From positions 62,001 through 126,000 of the IMG/VR virus record IMGVR_UViG_3300031576_001126: a stretch of DNA of 64,000 nucleotides; one strand, given 5' to 3'. Source of the stretch: a virus. Position numbers and translations under genes: made by a program. Numbering within the stretch: the stretch's first letter is position 1; each line of letters starts with the position of its first letter. Under the pieces are notes generated by a model, which was given only the letters and a program-made list of their open reading frames with translations, had not been told where the DNA came from and searched no databases. Below are positions 1 through 10,900 of this stretch, in pieces.

Positions 1-1
1 T

Positions 2-553
2 GGATATAATAATACAGTAACAAATATTGACTTGCCATCTGAGTTTGTTGATGCCGGATATCAATATGGATTTGGTTATGAGTCAGGACCATTCTTCAAG
101 GCTGACGGAGAAGACACCATAACAGTCAGAGCAACTGTTTTTGAAAACAATATAAGACAACCGAATATAAGAGTTGTTTTTAAAGCATCTCCGTTTGTTA
201 CTTTGTCCCCGCATTCAACTACCACGGATGCTTTTGGAGAAGCCTTTTGTAATGTGAGTTTCAATTCCGATGTAAGCCAAAACACTTTAAGACAACCTGG
301 AAATACAGTTTTATCAAATGTTAGCTTCAATGGATTTCTTTCGATATTTTGTGAGATTGATAAAAACCCAGAAGAAGAAGAGGGAATATTCTTAATACAA
401 ACAAGCTCTGTGCAAGTAACGAACACATCCTTAAATATATTGGATATAGGAACATATGGGTTCGGAAAAAGGACATATGGGTATGGCTATAATTACGGAT
501 ACGGTTATACTCCAAATAATTTTGATATAAATGATCTGTTTTTCATATCGTGA
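2..553 (+). CDS. C-terminal part of an Ig-like virion surface protein (5' end outside window)
   Basis: The frame is open from the first codon of the window, so only the C-terminal 183 or so residues are present and the true start lies upstream. A segment reading like a bacterial Ig-like (Big_1/invasin) fold is visible: DTITVRATVFENN, then a VVFKASPFVTLSP strand region and a TTTDAFGEAFCNVSF strand with the typical DxxGxA turn. The last 35 residues are Tyr-Gly rich (TYGYGYNYGYGY, then FDINDLFF). This resembles the YG module found in the two larger proteins downstream. An 84-base gap separates it from the next giant gene. It is inferred to be a tail or surface appendage protein from its fold and neighbours; there is no enzymatic signature. 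Confidence 0.7.
   Translation, partial: GYNNTVTNIDLPSEFVDAGYQYGFGYESGPFFKADGEDTITVRATVFENNIRQPNIRVVFKASPFVTLSPHSTTTDAFGEAFCNVSFNSDVSQNTLRQPGNTVLSNVSFNGFLSIFCEIDKNPEEEEGIFLIQTSSVQVTNTSLNILDIGTYGFGKRTYGYGYNYGYGYTPNNFDINDLFFIS
449..546 (+). repeat. YG-rich module, C-terminal variant (copy 1 of 6)
   Basis: Encodes TYGFGKRTYGYGYNYGYGY followed by a degenerate FDINDLFF in place of the FFDVFG core seen downstream. It ends a protein, whereas the other five copies are internal. The DNA consists of imperfect TATGGN/TACGGN hexamers. Confidence 0.55.
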
Positions 554-637
554 GGTTAATTAAAAATGTCATCATTACTTTTTATGGGGAAAATATAAAG
601 GATAAAAGATAAAAATATCTTAAAGAGGTATTTTCAA
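554..637 (+). promoter_or_regulatory. Leader with 6-bp hairpin and Shine-Dalgarno upstream of the 2195-residue gene
   Basis: The 84-base gap is strongly AT-rich. AAGATA (606-611), loop AAAA, TATCTT (616-621) form a perfect six-pair hairpin just before the ribosome-binding site AGAGG (624-628), which lies nine bases from the ATG at 638. No convincing -35/-10 pair is visible. The hairpin could affect translation or mRNA stability, but AT-only stems are common in DNA of this composition. Confidence 0.3.
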
Positions 638-3600
638 ATGATATCTAATTACAGTTCCATTTTATATTACAGCCCGAAGTCAAGGATTCCAACCATTATT
701 CGTCCAATAAACAATAAATTTTGGACAACTGATAGAACCAATGTGTTGTTTGCCTGGATACACAATTCTTTTGATTTACAGTTGGAATATCAAATACAAG
801 TTTATTCTTTCAATGTGAAACAACAAGCTATCCCCGATGAATGGGAACAATTAATCGAAGAAGGCAATGACGATGTTTCACCATTTGTTGGTTCGCCTGT
901 TGTTGATATCTCGGAAATAACCACTGCTCAATTCAAATATATAGATTTTTCAAGCATAGCTCCATTCAATGACGTGGATGGGCAGTATCTTTTTCGCCTG
1001 AAAACAAGAGGGAATGTCGCTTCTGAGTGGTCTGATTGGAATACCGACGGAAGGTTGAATCTTGATGCCGTTAACCCAAAAATCAGGAATGTCTGTATTG
1101 AAAGTCCAAGCTCGTTTGACGAGAACAACAAACCCAATATGGCTTCTTTTATATCGGATTTGTCTATGCCCTTTATATCTTCCGAAAGAATAGTTGGTCT
1201 TGGAACAGTAGAGGATAGACACATAGATAGACAGGAAACAGATGGTCTATTTGTTTATTATGACTATAGAGATAATGCTATTGTTCTAAGGGCACAAAAA
1301 GGAGGGGCAACTACAAATCCAAGATTTTATGGAATGATATCTTTTCATGGAACTGAAAATAACATTGTTCCAGATTTTAGTATTCAATCAGCCATTAAAT
1401 CTTCATATCTTTACAAAATAAACAAGGGGCATCTTGAAGGACCCTTTGAACAAACCAGATTTGAAGATGAAAGCAATGGATTCTTTGTTGGAGATACTAT
1501 AGAAAAAATAATATATAAAGATGATTTTGGATCTACGGTAAACGATTTTATTCCAAAGGGGTTCCCAAAATTTTGGCAGGGTGGAATTTATGGTGGAGCT
1601 TCTGATCATGAAAAATATCCAGCAGGGATGGATAGAAACATTTCTTTCTTTTCTGTTTTTCCATTTAGCACGAAAGTCGTAACTAGAACACTAACCTTCC
1701 CACTAGCTGGGCCAACAGGATTTGACCAAACACAGACTTTTACAGATGCCATAGAACTAACATATCCTGTTCCGTATAACGATTTGTTTATTTTATTTGA
1801 TGGAGCCATGTCTAATATATTAGCTTATGGTCAATATAGAGATACAGATTTATCAGCAACAAAAGATAGTGGCGGAAGTTTTGTTCTTCTTCGAGGCTTG
1901 GATGTCGAAAGCTGGAGAGCCTCTGGACAATCCTTACCGAATCCAAAAGATGAACCAAAACATCAATTTTTCAATGTTACTGGAACAGTTTCCAATCCGC
2001 CAACATTAGGCGAGCTAAGAAGAGACCCCGTTCTTAGAGGAGCTTTCCCACAATTTTCAACTGATCAAATTGATAACGGTCAAATTAGATCTCATTATTT
2101 ATTCTATAATTTAACAGCGGATGATGATAATGATAATGCGTTCAAAATCTATCTAAGACCAAAAGCATTAACATTTAGTGAAAATGGAGCAATTGACAAA
2201 ATAGACGAACAAGATTCGGTTCTTTCTTCACAAATCTCATTTATAGATTTTCAAATGTCTCCGGAAACAGATTGTGTTTTTGCTGGAACATCTCCAACTG
2301 GGAATCCAATAAATATTTCCAAAGTATTTATCGGAAAAGGAAAAATTTCTCCAAAAGCCTTGTCATATGCCGAGAGAAATCCACAAGACAAACAATTTTT
2401 GACAAATCCAAAAATAGCCCCAATTCCATTTAAAAACGAGGGGAATTTAACACAGGCAAATAATAGTTTGTGGACCATGGCAAACCGATGGGGAGTTGAA
2501 CAAGATGATGAAAACTTTAGTCATAATCCAGATTCGTACAATGCTTCTTTTAGAATAAAAATCCCATTATATAAATATGTTCCATATTATCATCCTGGAA
2601 GTGTAAATTATTCAAATACTCCAACCAATCCACAACCCCCGGTTCCATACATTTTTGATGCAAATCCTGATCAAGATGTAAATTATGTTATCGGTTGGGA
2701 TACCATAACCATGGAAACCAAAGACGATTCATCGTTTGTAAACGAGGCTTTGCCGCAATCTGATGTTATTTATCGTGGAGATTTTATTAGATTCATGGGC
2801 ACAACCAGAGCCATGGGACAAATCAATCCATTTTTATACAATTTCGAAAAATGGTCGGAGCCTGGAATTGCTCAAGGAACAATTTTAAGAGTAAGAGACG
2901 ATGGAGTATTTCAACCATTTATGTTAAAACCAGAGGATTATTTTTTCTTTGGGAAAACAATGTTTGAAGATGGATGGTTTTATGATGGCACTCATTTTAA
3001 TGGGGTAGACAAGGGATTATATTCAATTGGAGATTTGTTAAGAAATAAAACCTCAACAAACTCTGATATATATATTATAAATTTTTCATCGTATTTGTTT
3101 CGAAGATCCATCGAGGCCGCAAATAAAAGTGTTTTCTTAAGCGCCGATGAATATACAGATGATCTATTCGCTATAGATGATAATATACCAAATCCAAATT
3201 CAACACTGTTGGACGAGACTGTTCTTGAGGCAGCTTCTTCAACAAATGGCCCATCTTTTATTTACAGAATAACAATAGACAATGATTTTCAAAACGCACT
3301 AATTACAGGAGATGACTTGTCTGCTCAGGGACATTATGGAAGAACAGGATCTATTGATGATAGATGGCTGGAAGACGAATCAAACTCATATGGCGGATAT
3401 TATTTGATAGAAAGAATAAGTGATTTCGATACGGCAAATCAAATAAAAAGAATTATCACAATTGGCGGCAGTGACTTTAATTACACCACGATGAGCCCAG
3501 TGGATAGATTCGATATTGATATTACTCCGGTTTCTGGAAAATCAACAAGAATAACTGGAGACAATTTTTCAATGGGCAATATATTTGGCAACATAATACC

Positions 3601-6600
3601 AAACGAAGACAACAAGGTGAAGTTGTTTTTTGATTTTAAAGAAATAAACGCCGGAATAGAAAATATCAAGATATTTCAAGTTGATCTGGAAACAGCGCCC
3701 ATAAATTTTGGGGATACCAACCTCAACGTTATTGATTCGGCCCAATATATAGGGCCTTTAAACACGGGAAACGATGATACAAAAATCGGCATATTGATGC
3801 AGAAGATAAACAATAGACAATTTGATTTGAACATACCATCAACCGTGACAAATGCCTTGGCAATCATTAAAACATCAAGAAGTCCGCTATCTTTGATGGA
3901 ATATTATTTTGATAATAATATAACTTTATGGGAATCAGCCGAAACATCAGAAAGAACAATAATAGACGCAAGCTCAGGAACCCCAACAGAAAAAACGATA
4001 GAATATACTTCAGATCAGGCTGGATATTTTCATGAAATAACAGTCGTTGGAACTGGACTCAAATTGCTGTTTATTCAAGCACAAGATAGAAGCGGAAATA
4101 TTTCCGACATTTATAGCGTTCCAGTTTTTATTCCTGCGGCTTCAACAATACAACAAACGAACAGCATTAAGAGCGCTGTAACTTCCGCCGATGACGGACA
4201 AGTCATAAGAACAACAACAACGGCAACAATTTACGGAAATGATTTTAATTTTGTTGAACACCTTCTTACTGTAGATGTCGATAAATCAAGATCTATAATG
4301 ATAAAAAAATTAATTATAGAAGATTTGGAAGATCCTGGCAATTATAGAGCCGTAGAAAACGTAAACGATCTCCTTGCTGGATTTAGTGATAATTATGGAT
4401 TAAGTTACAATCTATATTCTCCTTTGTCTTCAATTACATCCTGGAGATTCACAAGGCCATTTTCCATAAGAATAAAATCTCTAGACGAAAATTTAAGAAA
4501 GAAAGAACCTATGTGGTATTTCGATCCCAACCACGTAAGACATTATAAGACCGATACTGATGCTGATTTTATCTTATTAAGTCAAAATGATAAAATTCAA
4601 TCAAATAATTCCGTGTCCAACGTTACTCTTTTTGGGTTTCAACTTTCATCATCGGGAAGTGTTAACGACACAAATCCGGTGGCTGACATATTGTATAAAT
4701 TTAAAGAAGAGTTTATTGGGAAAACAATAAAACTTGGAAATATAATGGACAGGTCTTTCACTATTCTGAATATATTTAAAAAATCTTTGAATTCTGTTCT
4801 TAAAACAGCAGAACCAAATTCTCAAGCGGTTCATTCGAGTGGAACAAAAACAATAGATGGATCAACTGAAAAAGTTTGGGTTGTAATAGAAGATCCAGAT
4901 GCCCTCGGAGCTATGATAGCCAGTCGTAAAATGCAATATGCCAGAAGCAACAGCAACCAAGCTAATTTTGATAGGTTTAAAAAACACACATTCAAAAACA
5001 ATAGCACGGACTTTTCGGGCTCTGTATATACCCAAGTTTTTGGATACGAACCAGTTGAAGCCAATATAGATGATGCTATAAATGAACTTGTAAATGATGC
5101 TTTAAAAATGAATGGGAACGTTATAGCCACGAATGGGAATCCAAATACCTCACCAATAATAAATACGCCCGGTAATGCTGGTGATTTTTCAGAGGGTGAA
5201 CTTAGCATTTTCTTTATTCCAAATTCGGCTCTTAATGCTTCTAGCGGAGTGCCGACGGACGAAGGCTGGACAACACAATTGTTTCAGGCATTTAATGTTA
5301 ATGAAAATGATGAAATAATAGAATCGTCTGGATTAACAATTCTGAATAACTTGACCCAAAGGCAATTAATTGGACTAAAAGTATATAATAGATTTGTTTT
5401 TGGGGAAAGACTTTCTCTAAAGGCCGACATTGATTCTACAAGTATTTTTTCAGTGCCTCTTGGTGGGAGTTTGTTGCTTCTTGATGGAGATCCATTTGAC
5501 GAAACAATGGTTTCCATGGCTTATAAAATAAGAAATAAAACCATAGATGTATTTTTGGAAATAAACAATCCTCAAATAAAAAGGGTAGAAATTGAAGGAC
5601 AAAGTGTCGTTGTCGAAGATGATATTATAGGTTTGATGAATTTTTCTCTCTATGAATATGAATTCATTGTTGAAATAGATCCATTGGACTCTATAGATCC
5701 GGCTTCTGAGGAAAACTTGATTGATGGTTGGTGGCCATCAATCGAGGGTTTGGTTGTTCCTCCCCTGGGAAACAGACTTGGAACAGTTGGATTGTCGAAC
5801 ACTTCGGCAAGAGAAAATGTTGATTTTGCTGTAGTTTCTAATGGGTCTTTTTATGTTCCAGAAAATGGACATTATACTTTCAAATTGGAAATTGACAGTA
5901 GTCTTGGAACTTACGCTGATTTGAACATAGATTTTTTAAGAAATTCATTTGGAGAAGAGATAACAACTACAGTAAAAGATATAATAGATTTTGGCGGGGT
6001 TTTTGTTGAAGAAGATGTTGGAGGATTTTTTAGCACAAATTTAGCAAATCCAGAAAAAACATATTATTTAACCAAGGGATGGCATATAGGAAGATTTAGA
6101 TATGTTGCAAAAGATCAATCAAATACAAATTCAGCAAGTATTTTATATAGCAAAGCAAGCTGGGATGATTCGTCTCTGAAAGCCCCAATGGTGGGAGATA
6201 ATTCTTCAAAATACAGTTTCTTATCAAGAAGTTATAGATCAATATTTTGCAAAATAAGAAATCAACAATTTGAACAAATTTATCCGGATTTATCGGCATC
6301 ATCTATTTCTGCAAGTCAATTTTGTAGAACTGTTCTTGGATTCATCAGAGAGTTAACGGATGTAAGTTCTTCAAATACAGTTAATCAAGTAGCTTTAATT
6401 GAGAGAAATCCACTAGAACCTGATTTTGGAGAAAGAATTTCGACAACTCTCCCCGAAGCTTCTCCAACCTTCGGAGGACAAAAGTTTGAAGAGGTATATG
6501 CGATATATATCTCGAATATCTTTGATACTGGTCTCGATTTTCGTTTTTATCGCACAATTTCTTGGACTCCTCTTCCAACAAGTCTCCCTGCGGGGACAAG

Positions 6601-7225
6601 TGTTGAATTTGAAATCCGCACAGGCTCGACAGAAGATGAATTATTAAGCAGAGAATTCAATACCATAATAGCAAATGACGAGACAATAACTTTTGAGCCA
6701 TTCACTTCACCCGGTGCTGATATTATAAGATTCTCCCACACTGGAGCAGGCGATGACCCAGATGATATTAAATTGAATAGATTTATTCAATTTAAAATGA
6801 CATTAAGATCAAGAATAAGAGATGTCACTCCTCAAGTTGATGATGTTACAATAGCATACTCAAAAAGTAATTCTGTTAATTTTTTCACGACCAGTTTTAA
6901 TTTACAAAGCAGACTTTTAAGGGGTATTTTGACGTATAATGGAGAAAAACCTGTTGATCCTAGTGGAATTGCTCTGACCGACATTCAGTTTGGGATTTCG
7001 ACTGAAGAAGTATCAGATGGAATAGTCTCTACAAATTTCTCGGATTACAAAATAATAAATCCAAATGAGGTTTTTTCACTATCTCAAATTGGAGTTCCCG
7101 AAGGTAAAAACTTTAGGGTTGGAATCAGACTAATAAGCAGTTCGGAAAAAGTGCCTGTTGTAGATGAATTCGCAATTATGTTTTCCACTGATGGAAATTC
7201 TGAGCAACTTAATAAGGTTGCATAA
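638..7225 (+). CDS. Giant tail/surface structural protein, 2195 residues
   Basis: The ATG at 638 has AGAGG nine bases upstream. The N-terminal 150 residues look like a fibronectin type III fold: YQIQVYSFNV strands, then GQYLFRLKTRG and SEWSDW. Residues of about 1725-1840 resemble a PA14 or lectin-like jelly roll (NGSFYVPENGHYTFKLEID, then GWHIGRFRYVAKD). The C-terminal 200 residues have a beta-sandwich pattern (SWTPLPTSLPAGTSVEFEIR, then NRFIQFKMTLRSR and a DVTIAYS strand) typical of ligand-binding sandwiches in large phage and cell-surface proteins. There is no signal peptide or membrane segment. Many beta domains, the size and the position among other giants suggest a tail fibre, baseplate or surface decoration protein. 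No enzymatic motif was recognised. The family is uncertain. Confidence 0.75.
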   Translation: MISNYSSILYYSPKSRIPTIIRPINNKFWTTDRTNVLFAWIHNSFDLQLEYQIQVYSFNVKQQAIPDEWEQLIEEGNDDVSPFVGSPVVDISEITTAQFKYIDFSSIAPFNDVDGQYLFRLKTRGNVASEWSDWNTDGRLNLDAVNPKIRNVCIESPSSFDENNKPNMASFISDLSMPFISSERIVGLGTVEDRHIDRQETDGLFVYYDYRDNAIVLRAQKGGATTNPRFYGMISFHGTENNIVPDFSIQSAIKSSYLYKINKGHLEGPFEQTRFEDESNGFFVGDTIEKIIYKDDFGSTVNDFIPKGFPKFWQGGIYGGASDHEKYPAGMDRNISFFSVFPFSTKVVTRTLTFPLAGPTGFDQTQTFTDAIELTYPVPYNDLFILFDGAMSNILAYGQYRDTDLSATKDSGGSFVLLRGLDVESWRASGQSLPNPKDEPKHQFFNVTGTVSNPPTLGELRRDPVLRGAFPQFSTDQIDNGQIRSHYLFYNLTADDDNDNAFKIYLRPKALTFSENGAIDKIDEQDSVLSSQISFIDFQMSPETDCVFAGTSPTGNPINISKVFIGKGKISPKALSYAERNPQDKQFLTNPKIAPIPFKNEGNLTQANNSLWTMANRWGVEQDDENFSHNPDSYNASFRIKIPLYKYVPYYHPGSVNYSNTPTNPQPPVPYIFDANPDQDVNYVIGWDTITMETKDDSSFVNEALPQSDVIYRGDFIRFMGTTRAMGQINPFLYNFEKWSEPGIAQGTILRVRDDGVFQPFMLKPEDYFFFGKTMFEDGWFYDGTHFNGVDKGLYSIGDLLRNKTSTNSDIYIINFSSYLFRRSIEAANKSVFLSADEYTDDLFAIDDNIPNPNSTLLDETVLEAASSTNGPSFIYRITIDNDFQNALITGDDLSAQGHYGRTGSIDDRWLEDESNSYGGYYLIERISDFDTANQIKRIITIGGSDFNYTTMSPVDRFDIDITPVSGKSTRITGDNFSMGNIFGNIIPNEDNKVKLFFDFKEINAGIENIKIFQVDLETAPINFGDTNLNVIDSAQYIGPLNTGNDDTKIGILMQKINNRQFDLNIPSTVTNALAIIKTSRSPLSLMEYYFDNNITLWESAETSERTIIDASSGTPTEKTIEYTSDQAGYFHEITVVGTGLKLLFIQAQDRSGNISDIYSVPVFIPAASTIQQTNSIKSAVTSADDGQVIRTTTTATIYGNDFNFVEHLLTVDVDKSRSIMIKKLIIEDLEDPGNYRAVENVNDLLAGFSDNYGLSYNLYSPLSSITSWRFTRPFSIRIKSLDENLRKKEPMWYFDPNHVRHYKTDTDADFILLSQNDKIQSNNSVSNVTLFGFQLSSSGSVNDTNPVADILYKFKEEFIGKTIKLGNIMDRSFTILNIFKKSLNSVLKTAEPNSQAVHSSGTKTIDGSTEKVWVVIEDPDALGAMIASRKMQYARSNSNQANFDRFKKHTFKNNSTDFSGSVYTQVFGYEPVEANIDDAINELVNDALKMNGNVIATNGNPNTSPIINTPGNAGDFSEGELSIFFIPNSALNASSGVPTDEGWTTQLFQAFNVNENDEIIESSGLTILNNLTQRQLIGLKVYNRFVFGERLSLKADIDSTSIFSVPLGGSLLLLDGDPFDETMVSMAYKIRNKTIDVFLEINNPQIKRVEIEGQSVVVEDDIIGLMNFSLYEYEFIVEIDPLDSIDPASEENLIDGWWPSIEGLVVPPLGNRLGTVGLSNTSARENVDFAVVSNGSFYVPENGHYTFKLEIDSSLGTYADLNIDFLRNSFGEEITTTVKDIIDFGGVFVEEDVGGFFSTNLANPEKTYYLTKGWHIGRFRYVAKDQSNTNSASILYSKASWDDSSLKAPMVGDNSSKYSFLSRSYRSIFCKIRNQQFEQIYPDLSASSISASQFCRTVLGFIRELTDVSSSNTVNQVALIERNPLEPDFGERISTTLPEASPTFGGQKFEEVYAIYISNIFDTGLDFRFYRTISWTPLPTSLPAGTSVEFEIRTGSTEDELLSREFNTIIANDETITFEPFTSPGADIIRFSHTGAGDDPDDIKLNRFIQFKMTLRSRIRDVTPQVDDVTIAYSKSNSVNFFTTSFNLQSRLLRGILTYNGEKPVDPSGIALTDIQFGISTEEVSDGIVSTNFSDYKIINPNEVFSLSQIGVPEGKNFRVGIRLISSSEKVPVVDEFAIMFSTDGNSEQLNKVA

Positions 7226-7229
7226 ATAC

Positions 7230-7973
7230 ATGAAAAGAACTGGAATAATTTACAAAGCAACAAATAAAATTAACGGCAAATCTTATGTCGGACAAACAAT
7301 AAAAGGTTTTTCAGAAAGAGTTTCTACCCATAAATATGATCAAAAAAATAAAAATTTCCCATTTCAAATGGCTCTTAGAAAATATGGATTTGACAATTTT
7401 GAATGGTCTATAATAAAAGAAAACATTAATATTGAAAAACTAGATGATGAAGAAAAAGAACAAATTATAGTTAACAATACTATGTCTCCCTTTGGATATA
7501 ATGTGACTTGTGGAGGAAATTCAAAGAAAGTGTTTTCAGAAGAATCAAGAAAAAAAATGTCGGAATATGCAAAAAATAGAACACAAGAACACAAAAACAA
7601 ACTAATAGTATCGAGAAACGGATATGTGCATTCAGAAACGACTAGGATGAAAATATCCCAAAAAAATAAGGGGAAGATTGTTTCAAAAGAAATTATAGAT
7701 AGAATTTCAAAAAAAAATACCGGCAAAAAACGTTCGGAAGAAATGAAAAAAAAATTTTCTTTGCGTAATGCAAAAAAAGGAATTAACAAAAATAATACTT
7801 CTGGCTTCAAGGGAGTTAAAAAAACAGGAGATGGGTGGCAAGCTATTTTTAAAGGAAAAAGAGTTGGATTTTTTGCAACGCCCCAAGAAGCTGCAATGGC
7901 ATATGATAACAAAATTATAGAAAACTATGGTATTGATAATTGTGTAACAAATAAAATTCTGGGATTAATATAA
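7230..7973 (+). CDS. GIY-YIG homing endonuclease with NUMOD3 and AP2 DNA-binding regions
   Basis: This is a 247-residue free-standing homing endonuclease. The ATG at 7230 is chosen because the GIY motif (GIIYKATN, residues 5-12) follows directly; YVGQT lies at 19-23 and the presumed catalytic Glu is in DEEKEQII. GYNVTCGG ends the nuclease domain. NUMOD3-type repeats (SEESRKKMSEYAK, SETTRMKISQKNKGK, GKKRSEEMKKKFS) occupy about residues 103-180. An AP2-like domain (SGFKGVKK, DGWQAIF, ATPQEAAMAYD) ends the protein. It makes site-specific breaks that drive its own spread. It sits four bases after the 2195-residue gene and one base before the 6287-residue gene, in the same direction. Its Shine-Dalgarno is poor (AAGG about 12 bases upstream), as often seen for such elements. 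The next gene's ribosome-binding site would lie inside its 3' end. Confidence 0.93.
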   Translation: MKRTGIIYKATNKINGKSYVGQTIKGFSERVSTHKYDQKNKNFPFQMALRKYGFDNFEWSIIKENINIEKLDDEEKEQIIVNNTMSPFGYNVTCGGNSKKVFSEESRKKMSEYAKNRTQEHKNKLIVSRNGYVHSETTRMKISQKNKGKIVSKEIIDRISKKNTGKKRSEEMKKKFSLRNAKKGINKNNTSGFKGVKKTGDGWQAIFKGKRVGFFATPQEAAMAYDNKIIENYGIDNCVTNKILGLI

Positions 7974-7974
7974 C

Positions 7975-10900
7975 ATGGCAAATAGACGCACTAGTAAATA
8001 TTTGCTTCAATATTTTGAAGATGGCGATGTATATTCGGCGAAAGCTGATATGCAACGTTTCCAAACAGTAGAGAATCAACTTGATTTGGCATTAAAATTA
8101 AGCGGGGGAGGCGTACTGAGTGGATGGGGATTGTTACAGACTTCAGATCAATCTGGAACCACGGCGATAACTATAAATCCCGGTTTTGGAATTGTTCCAT
8201 TTACCCTCACCAAAATAGATCAAATTACTGGTGTTGCAACAAAAGAACAACATTTTATTGGTGTTAGAACTAATGCCCCCATAATTATCCCAAATTTGGG
8301 ATTAAATAGAATAAGTGTAATTTATATCGAAATAAACAATCAACTTATACAAAATTTACAAAATAATCCAGAAGCTATTATCGATCTTTCCGAAGAAGCA
8401 ATATTAATAATTGTAAGACCCTCTATAAACTCTCCAGCAGGATCCGGACCCTATAGAACAACGACATCGACAAACGAAGCCGGTCTTGAAAAAGATATCT
8501 CAACAGGACAGTCGTTTGATGAATATCCTATTTATTTTAAAAAAATAGATGGATTAACATTTATTCCAGATAACAATAAAGCCGTAGTTTTTATAAATGA
8601 TAAAAAGCTTTTTAGGAGATATTTTACAACCGGGTCCCAGGGAAATGTTATAGGTTTTAACGATCCTCTTCATCAAGAAGATAATGTTATTGTTCGTGTC
8701 GATCCATTAAACAGCTTAGTTATTGGTGAAGTTCGCACAGACAATACTAAAGTAATAGATATAAACAATGAAGCAAAAGAATTTGCAAGAGAAAAATCGG
8801 CAGATTCTTTGGTTGGTCCCGCAACACAATCTCATGTTCATGATGGTCAAGAAGGCAATCCGTCTAAAATTCTATTGACTACAAAAACTGATTTTATATC
8901 TCCATCATCTACGTCGGAAGACAGAATTTTTACTTTTAACAAACCCGACGAATCTGTTTATGGACATAATTTTGCTAATGGAACTTATGAAACTTTTGTT
9001 TATATAAATGGATTTTTTAGTTTTAATAGCGCATCTGTTTTGGATAATGGGAGCACCATAACTGTCACATTTCAACAAAGCTTAGAGCCAATAGATGTTG
9101 TTCAGATTGTTTTAGTTTTGAACAATGATCAAACACAAATAAAAAGCACATTAAATCTTTCAGGAAACAATCCATCTGAAGAAAAAGTCGATATAAACAT
9201 ATCTGGAGATAGTATAAAATTAGATCAGATAGATCCTATTTTAATTCCTGCTATAAGTCATATCGGAAGACACAAAGAGGCAATGCGTCCCGGAAATGAT
9301 CCCTTTTCGTCCAGAGAATATGTCCATCGTTCTGAAAATTTCGATTATCAAGAATTTTATCCAGTTCACAAGAATAAATTTAACGCAAGAAATGCAAAGC
9401 ATATCTTTTTTGATGAAAAAAATTCATCTTTAAAATTAATACATGCTTGTGCTTCTAATGATTTTTTGTATATGGAAACAGACAAATTGATGTTTCAATT
9501 GCCTGAAAATTTTATTGGTGGATGGTCAAGTATAACTTTAAACAAAGATATAAATGAATATGATTCTCCATTTATTATAATCCCAGTAAAAAATCCAATA
9601 AATATCACATCTGATAATTGGGATAGATTGTTTTACGTCGGAAATAGATTTATAAATCAAAACGACTGGCAAGATTTGAACAATCCTGATTTGGACGAAA
9701 TAGTAAATCTTTCATTTGATTTAAATACCACGCCCAATACAGCTAACAGAACCAATATCAATGGCATCAGAATACAAGACGCATGTGGTGGGGAAAGTCC
9801 ACTTTTGATGGATAAAACCGCTTTTATGTTATTGGATAATAGAGTTTATGTTTATGATTATATTTCTAATTTGAGCAAATATTTCTGGCTTGATATAACC
9901 TCGACTCCTCTATGGAATGAGGCTGTAAGTTTGAGTTGCATTGAGGTTGAAGAAAATACAATTCTTTTTGTTGGCACTTCTGATGGGAAAATTTATTGCA
10001 ATATATTGGCAAGCTCTGAAATAAACAATAGAATAGATTCTGGAGCTAATTTTGTTCCTAATGGAAATATTGATTTTAAACCATTCAATATATGGGAAAA
10101 TAATTCTTATAGTTATGGATATGGGTATAGCCAAGCTATTGATTTTTTTGATGTGTTTGGGGTTAGAGGAAATGTTTTTGGATACGGAACATCGGGATAT
10201 GGTTTCGGGAATGAAGAAAAACTTCCAATAAAAGTCGACAATAATTTATTATTTGTAACAGCCAATGTTTCAGAAAAAAATACTGTTGCTACTGTATCAG
10301 ACACCAGCCTATCTCTTGTTAATAATTTATTAAATACTTTTGTTGGGAAAACAAGCGGACTTCCAAACAGCTTTGTTTTATTAGATTGGTTTGAAATAGC
10401 AAATGGACTATCGGGAGAGATTAGAAAAGTAATATTTTCAAACGACAGGCTTGTTGTCACGTCCGATAGCGATGTTTATTATAGTGATGAGGTTGGAGAT
10501 AAAACAAATTTATATTTTAAAGAAGACTATACATGGACGAATGCCTTTGCTCCATCAGATACACACAATGATATTAATTCAACAAGTAATGACATTTTAA
10601 TATTGGCATCAGATAATAGCATTTACCGTGGTGTTTGGAATGGTTTGTTTTATTCATGGTCAGTTTCTGAGAATACAATATATGGAATATCTATAAATAA
10701 TATATTACATCCGTCTTCAACCATTATTGTTGATGAGAATGATATTTATTCTTGTGGGAAATATGGAATTTTCAAAAGTGTTGACGAAGGATTATCTTGG
10801 AGATCAACAACTCAAATAATCGGTCTTCCTGAAGATAGAAATTCTGTTTTTACCACAGAAAAGATAGAACTTAGAGTTTTAGATACCGATCCATCCCTTG

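Noticed and set aside
7364-7912. 182-codon open frame on the minus strand
   Set aside because: It is antisense to the homing endonuclease; Phe/Ser-rich composition is explained by Lys/Glu-rich codons on the other strand.
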